A DNA stretch of 64,000 bases, from assembly GCF_024662015.1 (NCBI RefSeq), contig NZ_CP102480.1:744001-808000 (forward strand). Reading direction: 5' to 3'. This document shows, piece by piece, positions 1 to 9,235 of the stretch. Source of the DNA: Nisaea acidiphila. GTDB taxonomy: Bacteria; Pseudomonadota; Alphaproteobacteria; Thalassobaculales; Thalassobaculaceae. Numbering within the stretch: the stretch's first letter is position 1; each line of letters begins with the position of its first letter. The notes beneath the pieces were generated by a model that did not search any database, was not told the origin of the DNA, and saw nothing but the letters and a program-made list of their open reading frames with translations. Position numbers and translations under genes: made by a program.

Positions 1-44
1 CCGGTTGTAGATGGGCATCGGAAGACTTCCTGTACGAGACCTAC

Positions 45-1316
45 TCAGAAGGCCGCGTTGGCGGCCGAGGTGAAGCGGAGGACATTGTCCGCCGGGTTGT
101 GGGTCTCGTGCACGCCATCGTCTGTCTTGATGCGGGCCGGGACACCGTTCTTGATCACCATACGGTGGTTCGTCCGATCCGCAACCCGGTCGATATCGGC
201 GATCGGATCGCCGTCGACGATCAGCAGGTCCGCATGCATGCCTTCGGCGACAATGCCGCGGCCCTCCAGCCCCATCAGATCGATGCCGTTCCGGGTCGAG
301 AAAACGATCGCGTCCATCGGCTTGATGCCGATCTCGGTCATGTAGCGAAGCTCGAGCGCGTTTTCGCCGTGCAGGTTGAAGGGCGTGCCGGCATCGGTGC
401 CCATGGCGATCTTGCCGCCCGCCTCGTAAAACATCCTGATCGACTGGATATGCCGCTCCTGCACCCGGACCGCTTTCTCGACCGCCTGCGCCGGGACGCC
501 GTTGTCCCGGTTGGCGACGATATTGCGGACCGCCGCCAGCGTCGGCACGAGATAGGTCCCGGCGTCCAGCATCTCCTTCAGGCACTCGTCGTCCATGAAG
601 ATCCCGTGCTCGATGGAGGCGACACCGGCGCGGACCGCATTCAGAATGCCGAGACTGCCCTGCGCGTGGCTCGCGGTGCGCTTGCGGAACCGCAGTCCCT
701 CGGCGACGCCCGCCGCCATCTCCTCTGCGGTGAAGTGCGCATCCTCGGGGCTGACGCCCGGGGTCATGACGCCGCCGGTCGCCATCATCTTGATCAGGTC
801 GGCCCCTGCGTGGATCTGCTCGCGCACGGCCTTGATCACCTCGTCCGCGCCGTCCGCGATGCGGCCGTTGCGGTTGCCGTGGCCGCCGGTCATGCAGATC
901 ACCTTGCCGGAACAGAGAATGCTCGGACCGATCTGCACGCCGCTGTTGCAGGCGTCCCGCACGGCGAGTTCGAGGTAATCCTTGCCGCCGCAATCGCGCA
1001 GCGCCGTGATCCCGCTCATGAGCGATTGCTGGGCATGCTTGAAGGCCGCCATGGTGACCTGGCCCGGCGTCATGGACGCCTGCGCGGCGGCGGGGTTGCC
1101 CTCGCCCCCCATGGTCAAATGCACATGGCAATCGACCAGGCCCGGCAGCAGCGTGCCGCCCGTGAAATCGACACGGAACCCGGTGAAGCCCTGGAAACGG
1201 TCCAGCGGCGCCAGTTCGGCGATCCGCCCGTCCCTTACCATCACCCCATGAGCTTCGAGCGTGGCGCCGCTTCCGTCGAGAATGGTGCCGCCTTCGTAAA
1301 GGGTTTCTTCGGTCAT
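45..1316 (-). CDS. Metal-dependent amidohydrolase (imidazolonepropionase/prolidase-like)
   Basis: A 423-residue member of the amidohydrolase superfamily, which hydrolyses C-N bonds in cyclic amides or dipeptides with a metal-activated water. The HVH pair at residues 64-66 (LVDCHVHL), a Lys in GADLIKMM, later His residues in ASHAQG and SIEHG and the Asp in MGTDAG supply the usual metal ligands in order. The ATG at 1316 is chosen because the GGTILDGSG beta-sandwich entry follows directly; the frame is open further upstream but would run into the ribokinase gene. It lies 50 bp downstream of the ribokinase on the same strand, so they may be co-transcribed. The substrate cannot be deduced; imidazolonepropionase-like and Xaa-Pro dipeptidase-like relatives share this layout. 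Confidence 0.85.
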   Translation of the reverse strand: MTEETLYEGGTILDGSGATLEAHGVMVRDGRIAELAPLDRFQGFTGFRVDFTGGTLLPGLVDCHVHLTMGGEGNPAAAQASMTPGQVTMAAFKHAQQSLMSGITALRDCGGKDYLELAVRDACNSGVQIGPSILCSGKVICMTGGHGNRNGRIADGADEVIKAVREQIHAGADLIKMMATGGVMTPGVSPEDAHFTAEEMAAGVAEGLRFRKRTASHAQGSLGILNAVRAGVASIEHGIFMDDECLKEMLDAGTYLVPTLAAVRNIVANRDNGVPAQAVEKAVRVQERHIQSIRMFYEAGGKIAMGTDAGTPFNLHGENALELRYMTEIGIKPMDAIVFSTRNGIDLMGLEGRGIVAEGMHADLLIVDGDPIADIDRVADRTNHRMVIKNGVPARIKTDDGVHETHNPADNVLRFTSAANAAF

Positions 1317-1366
1317 CAGATATCCTTGGCCGGGCGCGCGAGCGCCCGCGTTGTTCTGCGTCGTAT

Positions 1367-2281
1367 TTAAATATGAACTACGGAAGGCAGGTCGGCCAGA
1401 GCCGCATCGATCCGTGCCCCATTCAACACCGGAGACTGGGCGCCGGGCAAGGTACAGATTATACCGCTGGCGACTGTGGCGCGGCACACAGAATCCGGAA
1501 GGTTTTCCCCACGGTCGAGCGCTGCCGCCAGCGTGCCGCAGAAGGCGTCTCCGGCGCCGACCGTATCGAGCGGATGGATCGGCAGGGCCGGAACCTGAAA
1601 GCAGCCGTCTTCATGGGCGACGACGACACCCTCCGCCCCGATGGTGACGATCCCGGTGCCGCGGCAGAGCCCGGCAAGACCGCGTGCGAGATCCGCATTC
1701 TCCAGGCCGGACGTATTGCCAAGAAGGCCCATCGCCTCCTCCTCGTTGGCGATGAGGATATCGACATCCCGCAGAGCCTCTCGCGAGAGCGGACCGAGCG
1801 GCGCGTCATTCAGGATCACCCGGCAACCTTTTGCCCGGGCGCGCCGGATTGCATCCTCCGTGTCCGACTGCGGCAGCTCCATCTGCAGAAGCAGTGTCGT
1901 CTCCGATCCGAGAAGGCTGTCCGCAAGCCAATCCGACGAGACTTTCATATTCGCCCCGCTGGCCACCAAAATCTGATTCTCGCCGCTCTCCTCGACCGAG
2001 ATCACCGCAGTGCCGGTGACCGCATCCACCGCATGGACATGTTCGGTATCGACGCCGGCAGCATGCAGCGCCTCCAGGCACGGCGCCGCGTTGGTGTCCT
2101 GTCCGACGGCACCGACGAAACGCACCTCGGCCCCGTCTCGCGCGGCGGCAGCCGCCTGATTCGCGCCTTTGCCGCCGGGGCAGAAACTGTAGCCGTCGGT
2201 CAGCACGGTCTCGCCAGGCCGCGGCAATTTCCGGAATGAAAAGAACAGGTCGGCGTTTATGGACCCGAAGACGACGATCAT
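1367..2281 (-). CDS. PfkB-family carbohydrate kinase (ribokinase-like)
   Basis: A 304-residue sugar kinase of the PfkB/ribokinase family, using ATP to phosphorylate a ribose-like substrate in the cytoplasm. The N-terminal signature GGKGANQA (about residues 37-44) and the C-terminal DTVGAGDAF (239-247, containing the anion hole and catalytic Asp) are both intact, and the length is typical. It starts with ATG at 2281, divergent from manC, and precedes the amidohydrolase on the same strand. That pairing suggests nucleoside or N-glycoside salvage, but this is inference. True substrate could be ribose, another pentose or a nucleoside. Confidence 0.87.
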   Translation of the reverse strand: MIVVFGSINADLFFSFRKLPRPGETVLTDGYSFCPGGKGANQAAAAARDGAEVRFVGAVGQDTNAAPCLEALHAAGVDTEHVHAVDAVTGTAVISVEESGENQILVASGANMKVSSDWLADSLLGSETTLLLQMELPQSDTEDAIRRARAKGCRVILNDAPLGPLSREALRDVDILIANEEEAMGLLGNTSGLENADLARGLAGLCRGTGIVTIGAEGVVVAHEDGCFQVPALPIHPLDTVGAGDAFCGTLAAALDRGENLPDSVCRATVASGIICTLPGAQSPVLNGARIDAALADLPSVVHI

Positions 2282-2349
2282 GATCTGCTTTCGCCCGGCG
2301 CTCTGTGATAGTAAGCCCCTCTAGATACGAAAAAACGTCCGGTCAGCAC

Positions 2350-3777
2350 ATGATTTATCCCGTCATCCTCTCAGGCGGTTCCGGCACCCGGCTCTGGCCG
2401 GTCTCCCGCGCGCTCTATCCGAAGCAGCTTCTGCCGATGCTGAGCGACCGGACCATGCTGCAGGAAACCGCGCTGCGCTTTCCGGAGGGCGCCGGTTACG
2501 GACCGCCTGCGGTGATCTGCAATGCTGAGCACCGTTTCGCGGTCGCCGAGCAGATGCAGGACATCGGCGCGAAACCGTCGGCGATCCTGCTGGAACCCGC
2601 CGGCCGCAATTCCGCCCCAGCCGCCGCTGTCGCGGCACTGCATATCGCGGACATCGACCCGGATGGGCTCGTTCTTCTACTCGCCTCCGACCACCGGGTC
2701 GAACGGCCCGGCGCCTTTCGTGCCGCTGTCGAGACCGGCGCGGTCGCGGCCCGGGCCGGGCGGCTCGTTACCTTCGGAATAACGCCGGACCGGCCGGAGA
2801 CAGGCTACGGCTATATTCATCGCAATGGCGCGCTCGACGACATGGACGGTTGCTTTGGCATCGAGCGTTTCGTCGAGAAACCCGATCTCGCGACGGCGGA
2901 GCAATATCTCGCCGCCGGCGACTATTTCTGGAACAGCGGCACCTTCCTTTTCCGGGCACGCGATTTCCTCGCCGAGCTGAAACGTCTCGCGCCGGACATC
3001 CTCGAAGCGGCGAAAGCCGCACTTGAAAAAGGCATCGCTGATCTCGACTTCCACCGCCTCGACGGAGAGGCCTTCGCGAAGGCGCCGTCGATCTCGATCG
3101 ATTACGCGGTGATGGAGAAGACTTCGCTCGGCGCCATGGTGCCGCTCGATGCGGGATGGTCCGATGTCGGCTCCTGGAGCGCGCTTTGGGCGGTCCAGGA
3201 CAAGGACGCGGACGGCAATGCCGTGCAGGGCGATGTCTGGCTGCATAAGAGCACGAACAATCTCGTGCGCGCGGAATCCCGGCTGGTCACAGTGATTGGA
3301 GCCGAGGATCTGATCGTGGTCGAGTCCCCCGACGCCGTTCTGATCGCCGCGAAAGGTGCGGACCAGGACGTGAAGCTCGCGGTCGAGGCACTGAAGGAAA
3401 GCGGCCGCCCGGAGGCGATCAGCCATGCAACGACCCACCGGCCCTGGGGCAGTTACAGGAATATCGACAGCGGCGACGGCTACCAGGTCAAGCGCATCAC
3501 GGTCTCGCCCGGCGGGCGGCTCTCGCTGCAGAGTCACGCGCACCGGGCAGAGCACTGGACGGTGATTTCCGGCGGCGCACGCGTCACCCGGGGCCCCGCA
3601 CTTGACCGGCTCGACGTCATGCATCTCGACCCGGACGAGTCGGTCGACATTCCGCTCGGCTGGATCCATCGCCTGGAGAATCCGGGCACGGTCCCGCTCA
3701 TCATTGTCGAGGTACAGTCGGGCAGCTATCTCGGCGAGGACGATATCGAACGCTACGACGATCAGTACGGACGATGA
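2350..3777 (+). CDS. manC: Mannose-1-phosphate guanylyltransferase / mannose-6-phosphate isomerase
   Basis: A 475-residue bifunctional enzyme that supplies GDP-mannose for surface polysaccharides. The N-terminal nucleotidyltransferase carries the signature LSGGSGTRLWPVSR with PKQ soon after, and FVEKP in mid-domain. The C-terminal cupin (from about residue 365) starts RPWGSYRNI and contains QSHAHRAEHW and IPLGWIHRLENPG, the usual type II phosphomannose isomerase motifs. The ATG at 2350 is preferred over a GTG at 2305 because the catalytic signature begins right after it. The gene overlaps bluB by four bases (ATGA). Other glycan genes lie 10-15 kb away (13.2-17.9 kb). Confidence 0.93.
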   Translation: MIYPVILSGGSGTRLWPVSRALYPKQLLPMLSDRTMLQETALRFPEGAGYGPPAVICNAEHRFAVAEQMQDIGAKPSAILLEPAGRNSAPAAAVAALHIADIDPDGLVLLLASDHRVERPGAFRAAVETGAVAARAGRLVTFGITPDRPETGYGYIHRNGALDDMDGCFGIERFVEKPDLATAEQYLAAGDYFWNSGTFLFRARDFLAELKRLAPDILEAAKAALEKGIADLDFHRLDGEAFAKAPSISIDYAVMEKTSLGAMVPLDAGWSDVGSWSALWAVQDKDADGNAVQGDVWLHKSTNNLVRAESRLVTVIGAEDLIVVESPDAVLIAAKGADQDVKLAVEALKESGRPEAISHATTHRPWGSYRNIDSGDGYQVKRITVSPGGRLSLQSHAHRAEHWTVISGGARVTRGPALDRLDVMHLDPDESVDIPLGWIHRLENPGTVPLIIVEVQSGSYLGEDDIERYDDQYGR

Positions 3778-4427
3778 CCGACGGCAATTGGGATGCCCCC
3801 GGGTTCGACGCCCCCTTTCGCGCGCGCTTCGAGGAATTGCTGCGCTGGCGCCGCGACGTCCGCGAGTTTCGCACCGAAGCGCTGCCGGACGGCATCGTCG
3901 AGAAGCTGGTCGGTTTGGCGGCGCTCGCCCCCTCCGTCGGCTACAGCCAGCCCTGGCGCTTCGTCTCGGTAGAAGACGAAGCGCGCCGCGCGGCGGTCCG
4001 GGAGAGTTTCGAGCAAGCGAACCAGGACGCATTGGAAGGCTATGGTGGCGAGCAGAAACAGCTCTATGCCCGGCTGAAACTCGAAGGCCTCGACCGGGCG
4101 CCGGCACAGCTCGCGGTCTTCACCGACCACGGGACCGAGCGCGGCCATGGCCTCGGGCGCCAGACAATGCCGGAGATGCTGGACTATTCCACCGTGACGG
4201 CGATCCACACCTTCTGGCTCGCCGCCCGGAGCCACGGGATCGGCGTCGGCTGGGTCTCGATCCTGGACCCGGACCGGGTGACGGCGGCGCTCGAGGTGCC
4301 ACAAGGCTGGCATCTCACCGCCTATCTTTGTGTCGGATATCCCGAAGCGGAGGAAGACAGGCCGAAACTTCAGCAGGTCGGCTGGGAGGAGAAGGCGGCG
4401 GAAAGCCGCGCGCTTCTCAAGCGCTGA
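3774..4427 (+). CDS. bluB: 5,6-dimethylbenzimidazole synthase
   Basis: A 217-residue flavin-destructase of the nitroreductase fold. BluB consumes reduced FMN and oxygen to make 5,6-dimethylbenzimidazole, the lower ligand of cobalamin. The family pattern is clear: RRDVREFR near residue 27, then LAALAPSVGYSQPWRF, a central helix-rich part, and GIGVGWVSILDP. Length fits the family. Its start overlaps the manC stop by four bases, so translation is probably coupled although the two products serve unrelated pathways. No other cobalamin gene and no B12 riboswitch was seen nearby. A general nitroreductase is the main alternative, but the APSVG..QPWRF pattern favours BluB. Confidence 0.88.
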   Translation: MTDGNWDAPGFDAPFRARFEELLRWRRDVREFRTEALPDGIVEKLVGLAALAPSVGYSQPWRFVSVEDEARRAAVRESFEQANQDALEGYGGEQKQLYARLKLEGLDRAPAQLAVFTDHGTERGHGLGRQTMPEMLDYSTVTAIHTFWLAARSHGIGVGWVSILDPDRVTAALEVPQGWHLTAYLCVGYPEAEEDRPKLQQVGWEEKAAESRALLKR

Positions 4428-4461
4428 GGCCCTCTGCCGCCACGGGCATTTCCGGTTTCCG

Positions 4462-5049
4462 TCAAAGATCCTTGATCAGAAGCAGGTAATGCTTCGAGTC
4501 CGTCTCCCAGCCATCCTTCGCGATCAAGCGATGTTCGGTCTCCCGAAAGCCTTGCTTGCGATAGAGACGGATCGCGCGTTCGTTCAGGTCGGTCACGATG
4601 ATGCTCATCCGCCGGAACCCGGCGGCACGCGCCTGACGCGCCGCCTCTTCCAGCAGCGCCGTGGCGAAACCGCGCCGCTGGAAACCGTCGTAGGTTGCCA
4701 GCACATTGACGTACCAGGTATTGAGCGCCGCATTCTCAAGTTCGATCAGCGGAACGAACAGGGCCGGCGTATCGCGGTCGATCGCCTCCGGTGCACCGCC
4801 GATCGGATAACCGACCAGAGCGCCCGCGATATCCTTGCCGGACATCGCGATCGTCGCGTTCCGGTAGGAGAAAGAGCCTTCCTCGCGCCGGGCTCGGCGC
4901 TGGCCGACATCCCAGACGCTTTCGCCTTCCTCGGCCATGCCTTGCCAGATATGGAGCGGCAGCCCCTCTCCGGCGAGATTGATGAGCTGCGCGAGCGCCC
5001 GCGCATCGTCTTTCCCGGCGCGTCGTAAATAGCGGATCTGTTCCTTCAT
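4462..5049 (-). CDS. GNAT-family N-acetyltransferase
   Basis: A 195-residue acetyl-CoA-dependent acyltransferase. The GNAT core is visible in the second half: YVNVLATYDGFQRRGFATALL contains the R/Q-x-x-G-x-G/A acetyl-CoA loop (QRRGFA), followed by the helix EEAARQARAAG and the beta5-helix region ERAIRLYRKQGF. The ATG at 5049 is chosen because the preceding 16 codons of open frame look like leader sequence. It converges on bluB with a 34 bp gap. The acceptor substrate is unknown. Confidence 0.8.
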   Translation of the reverse strand: MKEQIRYLRRAGKDDARALAQLINLAGEGLPLHIWQGMAEEGESVWDVGQRRARREEGSFSYRNATIAMSGKDIAGALVGYPIGGAPEAIDRDTPALFVPLIELENAALNTWYVNVLATYDGFQRRGFATALLEEAARQARAAGFRRMSIIVTDLNERAIRLYRKQGFRETEHRLIAKDGWETDSKHYLLLIKDL

Positions 5050-5115
5050 GGTTCGGTTTCCTTCACTGCTGCTTCCGTTTGAAACGGCGCGGAGCATCAG
5101 GGAAAGCCTGCCTGC

Positions 5116-5236
5116 GGTATAGTGAACGCACCGTACAGTCGCGCCGTCCGGTTCCAGCTTGTGATTTCAATCACTTACAAACATGCCGCGCACGGGTTTG
5201 CCTCCCGCCGCGTCATAGCCGTACTTTCGGTACAGT
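5116..5236. promoter_or_regulatory. Three GG/CGTAYAGT-type repeats upstream of a TetR gene
   Basis: The interval between the divergent GNAT and TetR genes holds three related octamers: GGTATAGT at 5116-5123, CGTACAGT at 5132-5139 and GGTACAGT at 5229-5236. The last sits 20 bp before the TetR start and is preceded by GTACTTTC, giving partial dyad symmetry. Repeated elements here are what an autoregulatory TetR operator would look like. That role is inferred only. Confidence 0.4.
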
Positions 5237-5255
5237 AAATTCGGGAGCGCATCGG

Positions 5256-5873
5256 ATGCGAAAGGGTGAAGCGACACGCGAAAGGCTGATGGATATCGCC
5301 GAGACGGCGATCCTCGCCAAAGGGTTCGCGGCGACCTCCATCGAGGAGATCATCGCCGAGGCGCAGATCACCAAAAGCGGCTTCTTCTATCATTTCAAGG
5401 ACAAGAATGAACTCGCCCGGGCCCTTCTGAAACGCTACGTGGCACGCGAGGACGCTCTTTTCGACAAGCTCTTCGCCAAGGCAGCGGACCTGCATGACGA
5501 TCCGCTGCATATTTTTCTGATCAGCCTGAAGCTGCTCGCAGACATGATGGCGGATCTGCCGAACGCGCATCCGGGTTGCCTGATCGCCTCCTACTGCTAT
5601 CACGAGCGGCTGTTCGACGCCGAGGTGAAGGAGCTCAACAGGCAGGCCGTGCTCAAGTGGCGCCACCGCTTTGCCGAGGCTTTCGAGACGATCAGCAAAC
5701 ACTACCCGCCGCGCGACGCCGTCAGCACCGACGCCCTTGCGGACATGGTCTCTAACACTGTCGAAGGCGCGATCATCATGTCGAAAGCCCTGAACGAGCC
5801 CAAAGTGTTGGCGGAGCAGATCCTGCTGCTTCGGTCCTATGTGAAACTTCTGTTCCAGCCTCTCCCGGCCTGA
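5256..5873 (+). CDS. TetR/AcrR-family transcriptional regulator
   Basis: A 205-residue one-component repressor. The N-terminal helix-turn-helix is standard: ATRERLMDIAETAILAKGF, then TSIEEIIAEAQITKSGFFYHFKDKNEL up to about residue 60. The remainder is an all-helical ligand and dimerisation domain with no recognisable specificity. The ATG at 5256 (MRKGEATRERL) is chosen from the family N-terminus, although the frame is open for 59 more codons upstream. It diverges from the GNAT gene and converges on the transporter gene with 2 bp between stop codons. The ligand is unknown; octamer repeats in its promoter suggest autoregulation. Confidence 0.88.
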   Translation: MRKGEATRERLMDIAETAILAKGFAATSIEEIIAEAQITKSGFFYHFKDKNELARALLKRYVAREDALFDKLFAKAADLHDDPLHIFLISLKLLADMMADLPNAHPGCLIASYCYHERLFDAEVKELNRQAVLKWRHRFAEAFETISKHYPPRDAVSTDALADMVSNTVEGAIIMSKALNEPKVLAEQILLLRSYVKLLFQPLPA

Positions 5874-5875
5874 GA

Positions 5876-7507
5876 TCAGTCGCGCGTCCGGAACCGGCCT
5901 GACTGGATCACGAAAATCGCCGCCAGCGGAACAATCACCGTCAGCGCCGCTACGACGATCAAAAGCATGCCGAGTTCGCTATAATCGGCAGGCACCGTGA
6001 TTTCACCCGTGGTCCGGTCCTTCACTTCCCGGGTGACCAGGAAGATCTCGTTCACATATTTCGTGCCCATCGCCCGTGCCGAAAGCGCCAGGTTCACGAA
6101 GGACGCCATCACCGCGAAAAAAGTTGCCTTCAAGTGTGACGGCGCATTGCGGGCGATCCAAGCCAGCATCGGGATCATGGAGACCTGGGCCAGCGGTGAC
6201 TCGATCGCGGTGTCGAGGATGGCAATGAACCGCGCATCGACGACACCGCCTGTAAGCGGCGCGGTCCATTCGTGAAGGCCGTAATACAGCCCGATATTCG
6301 GCAGCGAGAGAACGCCGGCGAAGACCGTCAGCAGGGCAACGATATAAGCGATCGAGCGGCTCGCCATCAGCGGCCGCAGAACCACCATGCCGACCAGCGC
6401 CAGCGCGGCGCTGATCAGGGTCAGCACGGAGATGAACTGCTGGTCGAAACCGAGCATGTCGATCTCGAACCAGGTCGCCCCGGGGCCCGGCCCCGGCACC
6501 GCCCTGAAGAAGAAAACGATCGTCGAAGTCCCGATAAGGGCAAGCCTTTGCGCCGGCGCCAGTTCCGGAAGCAGCCGAGAGATCAGGAAACAGACGATCG
6601 CCATGGAGCCGGCGAACACGATCTCCTGGGAATAGGCGAGACCGCTGAGGCCGATGGAGACGGTGAAGACACCGAAGGCGAGACTGCCGCCGAAGATCCA
6701 CCAGTTCGGCGTCGCCTCGCCGTCCGGCCGGAACAGCATGGCATCCACTTCGTGCGGGTCGACGCCTGCTGCCACAAGCTCCTTCGCCCGCCGGCGCAGC
6801 ATGCCCCCCCCGAGAATGACCCCGGCGATGGAGATCGCGGGAACGGCGAGGGCGATCAGGTGGATATCGGCATAGATCACCGCCTTCTCCGACTCGCTCA
6901 TCAGCTCGACGCCGTCGAACATGGTGATATTGATGACCGCTACCAGCGCAATGCCGCCGATAAGCGCAAAACGGCCGAGCATCTGCATCGTCGTGTGCAT
7001 CGCCTTGATCTCGTCCTCGGCGAAAGGCTCGCCATCCTCGTCGAGGGCGGGTACGGCCTCGACCGTCATGGCGTCGGCGACGGCGTCCTGCAGAACGAAC
7101 CCCATGGGCGCAAGCAGGGTGCTGATCACGAACCAGACGGTGGCCGGAAATATGGCGGTCATCGCCACCGTATGCGCGATCAGGCCGTACATGATCAGCA
7201 GGCTCGCCGCGATCAGCGCGGCGCCGAGATAGACCAGAGAGCCTTTCCATTTCCAGATGATGTCGACCAGATGGCCGACCGGCATCTTGAGTGCCCAGGG
7301 AATACCCGCCCAAAATCCGAGCCCCGCGAGGAACGCCGCCGACAGATCCAGATACTCCTTCACGAAGAAGGTGCCGACGATCGAGGTCAATCCGGAGATG
7401 CCGTAGGCAAGATAAACCATCAGCGGCGGCAGGTAGGACCAGCGCATCTGTTCGATCAGACCGGCGAAGGTCTCGTGCAGCCAGCCCGTACGTGAAGTGA
7501 TCGTCAT
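5876..7507 (-). CDS. MFS-type multi-pass transporter (BT1/folate-biopterin-like)
   Basis: A 543-residue integral inner-membrane carrier with about 12-14 hydrophobic segments beginning at residue 20 (PPLMVYLAYGISGLTS). The phrase ALKMPVGHLVDIIWKWKGS after TM2 resembles the TM2-3 loop of BT1/folate-biopterin transporters, as does FVLQDAVADAMTVEAVP after TM5. Between TM6 and TM7 there is a hydrophilic stretch (RRRAKELVAAGVDPHEVDA). The start at 7507 is the ATG just before the first hydrophilic helix; codons further upstream are low-complexity. It converges on the TetR gene. Substrate unknown; the BT1 relation is by motif resemblance only. Confidence 0.75.
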   Translation of the reverse strand: MTITSRTGWLHETFAGLIEQMRWSYLPPLMVYLAYGISGLTSIVGTFFVKEYLDLSAAFLAGLGFWAGIPWALKMPVGHLVDIIWKWKGSLVYLGAALIAASLLIMYGLIAHTVAMTAIFPATVWFVISTLLAPMGFVLQDAVADAMTVEAVPALDEDGEPFAEDEIKAMHTTMQMLGRFALIGGIALVAVINITMFDGVELMSESEKAVIYADIHLIALAVPAISIAGVILGGGMLRRRAKELVAAGVDPHEVDAMLFRPDGEATPNWWIFGGSLAFGVFTVSIGLSGLAYSQEIVFAGSMAIVCFLISRLLPELAPAQRLALIGTSTIVFFFRAVPGPGPGATWFEIDMLGFDQQFISVLTLISAALALVGMVVLRPLMASRSIAYIVALLTVFAGVLSLPNIGLYYGLHEWTAPLTGGVVDARFIAILDTAIESPLAQVSMIPMLAWIARNAPSHLKATFFAVMASFVNLALSARAMGTKYVNEIFLVTREVKDRTTGEITVPADYSELGMLLIVVAALTVIVPLAAIFVIQSGRFRTRD

Positions 7508-7660
7508 CGTCCCTCCTGCCCGTCCGGGACGCAGCGGGCCAACGCCGCCCCCGCATACGCCGATTGAAGAATGAAGCCCGTCAAACCAACCGCCGGGTCC
7601 GCCGTTGCATGGTATCGGAAGTTCGGTCGGAATGCCGTATCGCAAACATGCGGATATTCC

Positions 7661-9235
7661 CTACTCTCCGCTGCGGTGCCTGCTGGCAAGGCAATCCAGT
7701 GATCGCGCCACGTCTTCGATAACCGTCGCCCATTGACCGCGCACAAGCTGCCGGAACAGCCTGGCTCCGGGATAGGCCGGGCTGTCTTCCCGCTCCCGGA
7801 ACCAGAACCAGCTGCAGCCGAATCCCTTGGGCAACAGGACCCAAACAGGGGTCTCCGTGCAGGCTGCGACATGCGCCGTGGTGTTTGCCACTGTGATGAC
7901 CAGGTCAAGCGACGCCACCGTTTCAGCGAATGAGCGCGTCGTGCCGAACGGATCGAAACCGTCGACACGCTGCACCGCTGGAAAGGCGGCGAGATCCGCT
8001 TCAACCGAACCGTATTGCAGCGAGAAGAAGCGGCAGTCCCGGCAATCCAGAATCCGTGCCCAGTCCGCGAGCAAGGTCGATTTGAGCGCACCGGCGAGCG
8101 AGGCGTCGGATTTCCAAGAGATCCCCACCCGTAACGGACCGCAATCTCCGTCGGGGCGGCGCGGAGGAACGCGCTTCCTCCGCATATCCGCCATCTGTTT
8201 CGGAGTGCCAGAGAAGAACCGCCCGACAAAATCCAACGGATAACCGGCGACCGGGCGCCATTCCGGAGCGCATTCATCGGGCTTCGGAGCCCTATCGCAG
8301 AAACGGATCTCCGGATGCTGCCACTGCAGAAGCTCTAAATTTCGCCGGTCGACCACAACGATCACCCGTCCGGCCGCTGCGCGCGCGCGCTCGAGAAAGA
8401 GGGAGAACAGCAACTCGTCGCCGATCTTATCCATGCTCCAAAGCAAAAGCGCACCGCCTTCGACAAGGCCTCCATCCCAGCGCGGCAAGTCCATGATCGG
8501 CGGCGTCCACTCGGGAACCCGGAACCTCTCGAGGCGGTCCCAGCCTTCCGTCAGAGCTCCATCGGTCAGCAACGCCCGCCCGAGTTCTCCTTGCGCCTCC
8601 CGGCTCGACGGATTGACCGCGAGGGCGCGGCGGAACCACCGTGCTCCCTCGGCCGGATCGTCGAGTTTTCGGTAACGCAAACCGAGATTCCGAAGCGTGC
8701 CGAAGTCGGCAGGGTCGAGTGCGAGCGCGCGGGCGAAGGCCGCTGCACCGCCGGAGTCATCCGCGATCAGACCCTCCAGCCGGGCAAGCGCGGCATGCGT
8801 CGCGCGATCGAGCGGGCGCACGAAGGCGGCCCGGCGAAGACATACCCGCGCATTTCCGTGACGTTCGCCACGCATTTCGGCATTGGCGAGGTTGATCAGA
8901 CCGGCGCCATCTGCGGGCGCCATCAGGACGGCGCGGCGAAGCGCTGCCGGGTCGTCGCAGGCGACGCCCTCGAGCGTGAAAAGTTCGCGGTGCAACGGAA
9001 CAAGCAGGTGGCGGGCGATTGCCGCCCTTGCCAGCCGGGCATATCTGCCCGATCGCTCTGGATCTCCAAGCCGCGCCGATGACAGACTGAGGAAATAGGC
9101 GCCTATCGGATCAGACGGCGACGCCAGAAGGCATTTCCGCGCCGCGGCCGCGCAGTCGGACCAGGCACCGGTCGCTGCATGCTCGGACGCCTGTCCGCGC
9201 CAGTCGTCCAGAAGCCGCGTATCAGGTTCCGCCAT
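7661..9235 (-). CDS. TPR protein with GT-B-like glycosyltransferase domain
   Basis: A 524-residue cytoplasmic protein. Residues 1-240 are tetratricopeptide-like helical pairs (for example FGTLRNLGLRYRKLDDPAEGARWFRRAL). Residues 270-520 resemble the TPR-linked glycosyltransferases: LLLWSMDKIGDELLFSLFLERA, GPLRVGISWKSD near residue 375, then LDLVITVANTTAHVAACTETPVWVLLP, the nucleotide-sugar-binding end of a GT-B fold. The start at 9235 (MAEPDTRLLDDW) overlaps the upstream dioxygenase gene by 14 bp, so the pair should be co-translated. Such proteins often modify other proteins or flagellins; the acceptor here is unknown. Confidence 0.72.
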   Translation of the reverse strand: MAEPDTRLLDDWRGQASEHAATGAWSDCAAAARKCLLASPSDPIGAYFLSLSSARLGDPERSGRYARLARAAIARHLLVPLHRELFTLEGVACDDPAALRRAVLMAPADGAGLINLANAEMRGERHGNARVCLRRAAFVRPLDRATHAALARLEGLIADDSGGAAAFARALALDPADFGTLRNLGLRYRKLDDPAEGARWFRRALAVNPSSREAQGELGRALLTDGALTEGWDRLERFRVPEWTPPIMDLPRWDGGLVEGGALLLWSMDKIGDELLFSLFLERARAAAGRVIVVVDRRNLELLQWQHPEIRFCDRAPKPDECAPEWRPVAGYPLDFVGRFFSGTPKQMADMRRKRVPPRRPDGDCGPLRVGISWKSDASLAGALKSTLLADWARILDCRDCRFFSLQYGSVEADLAAFPAVQRVDGFDPFGTTRSFAETVASLDLVITVANTTAHVAACTETPVWVLLPKGFGCSWFWFREREDSPAYPGARLFRQLVRGQWATVIEDVARSLDCLASRHRSGE

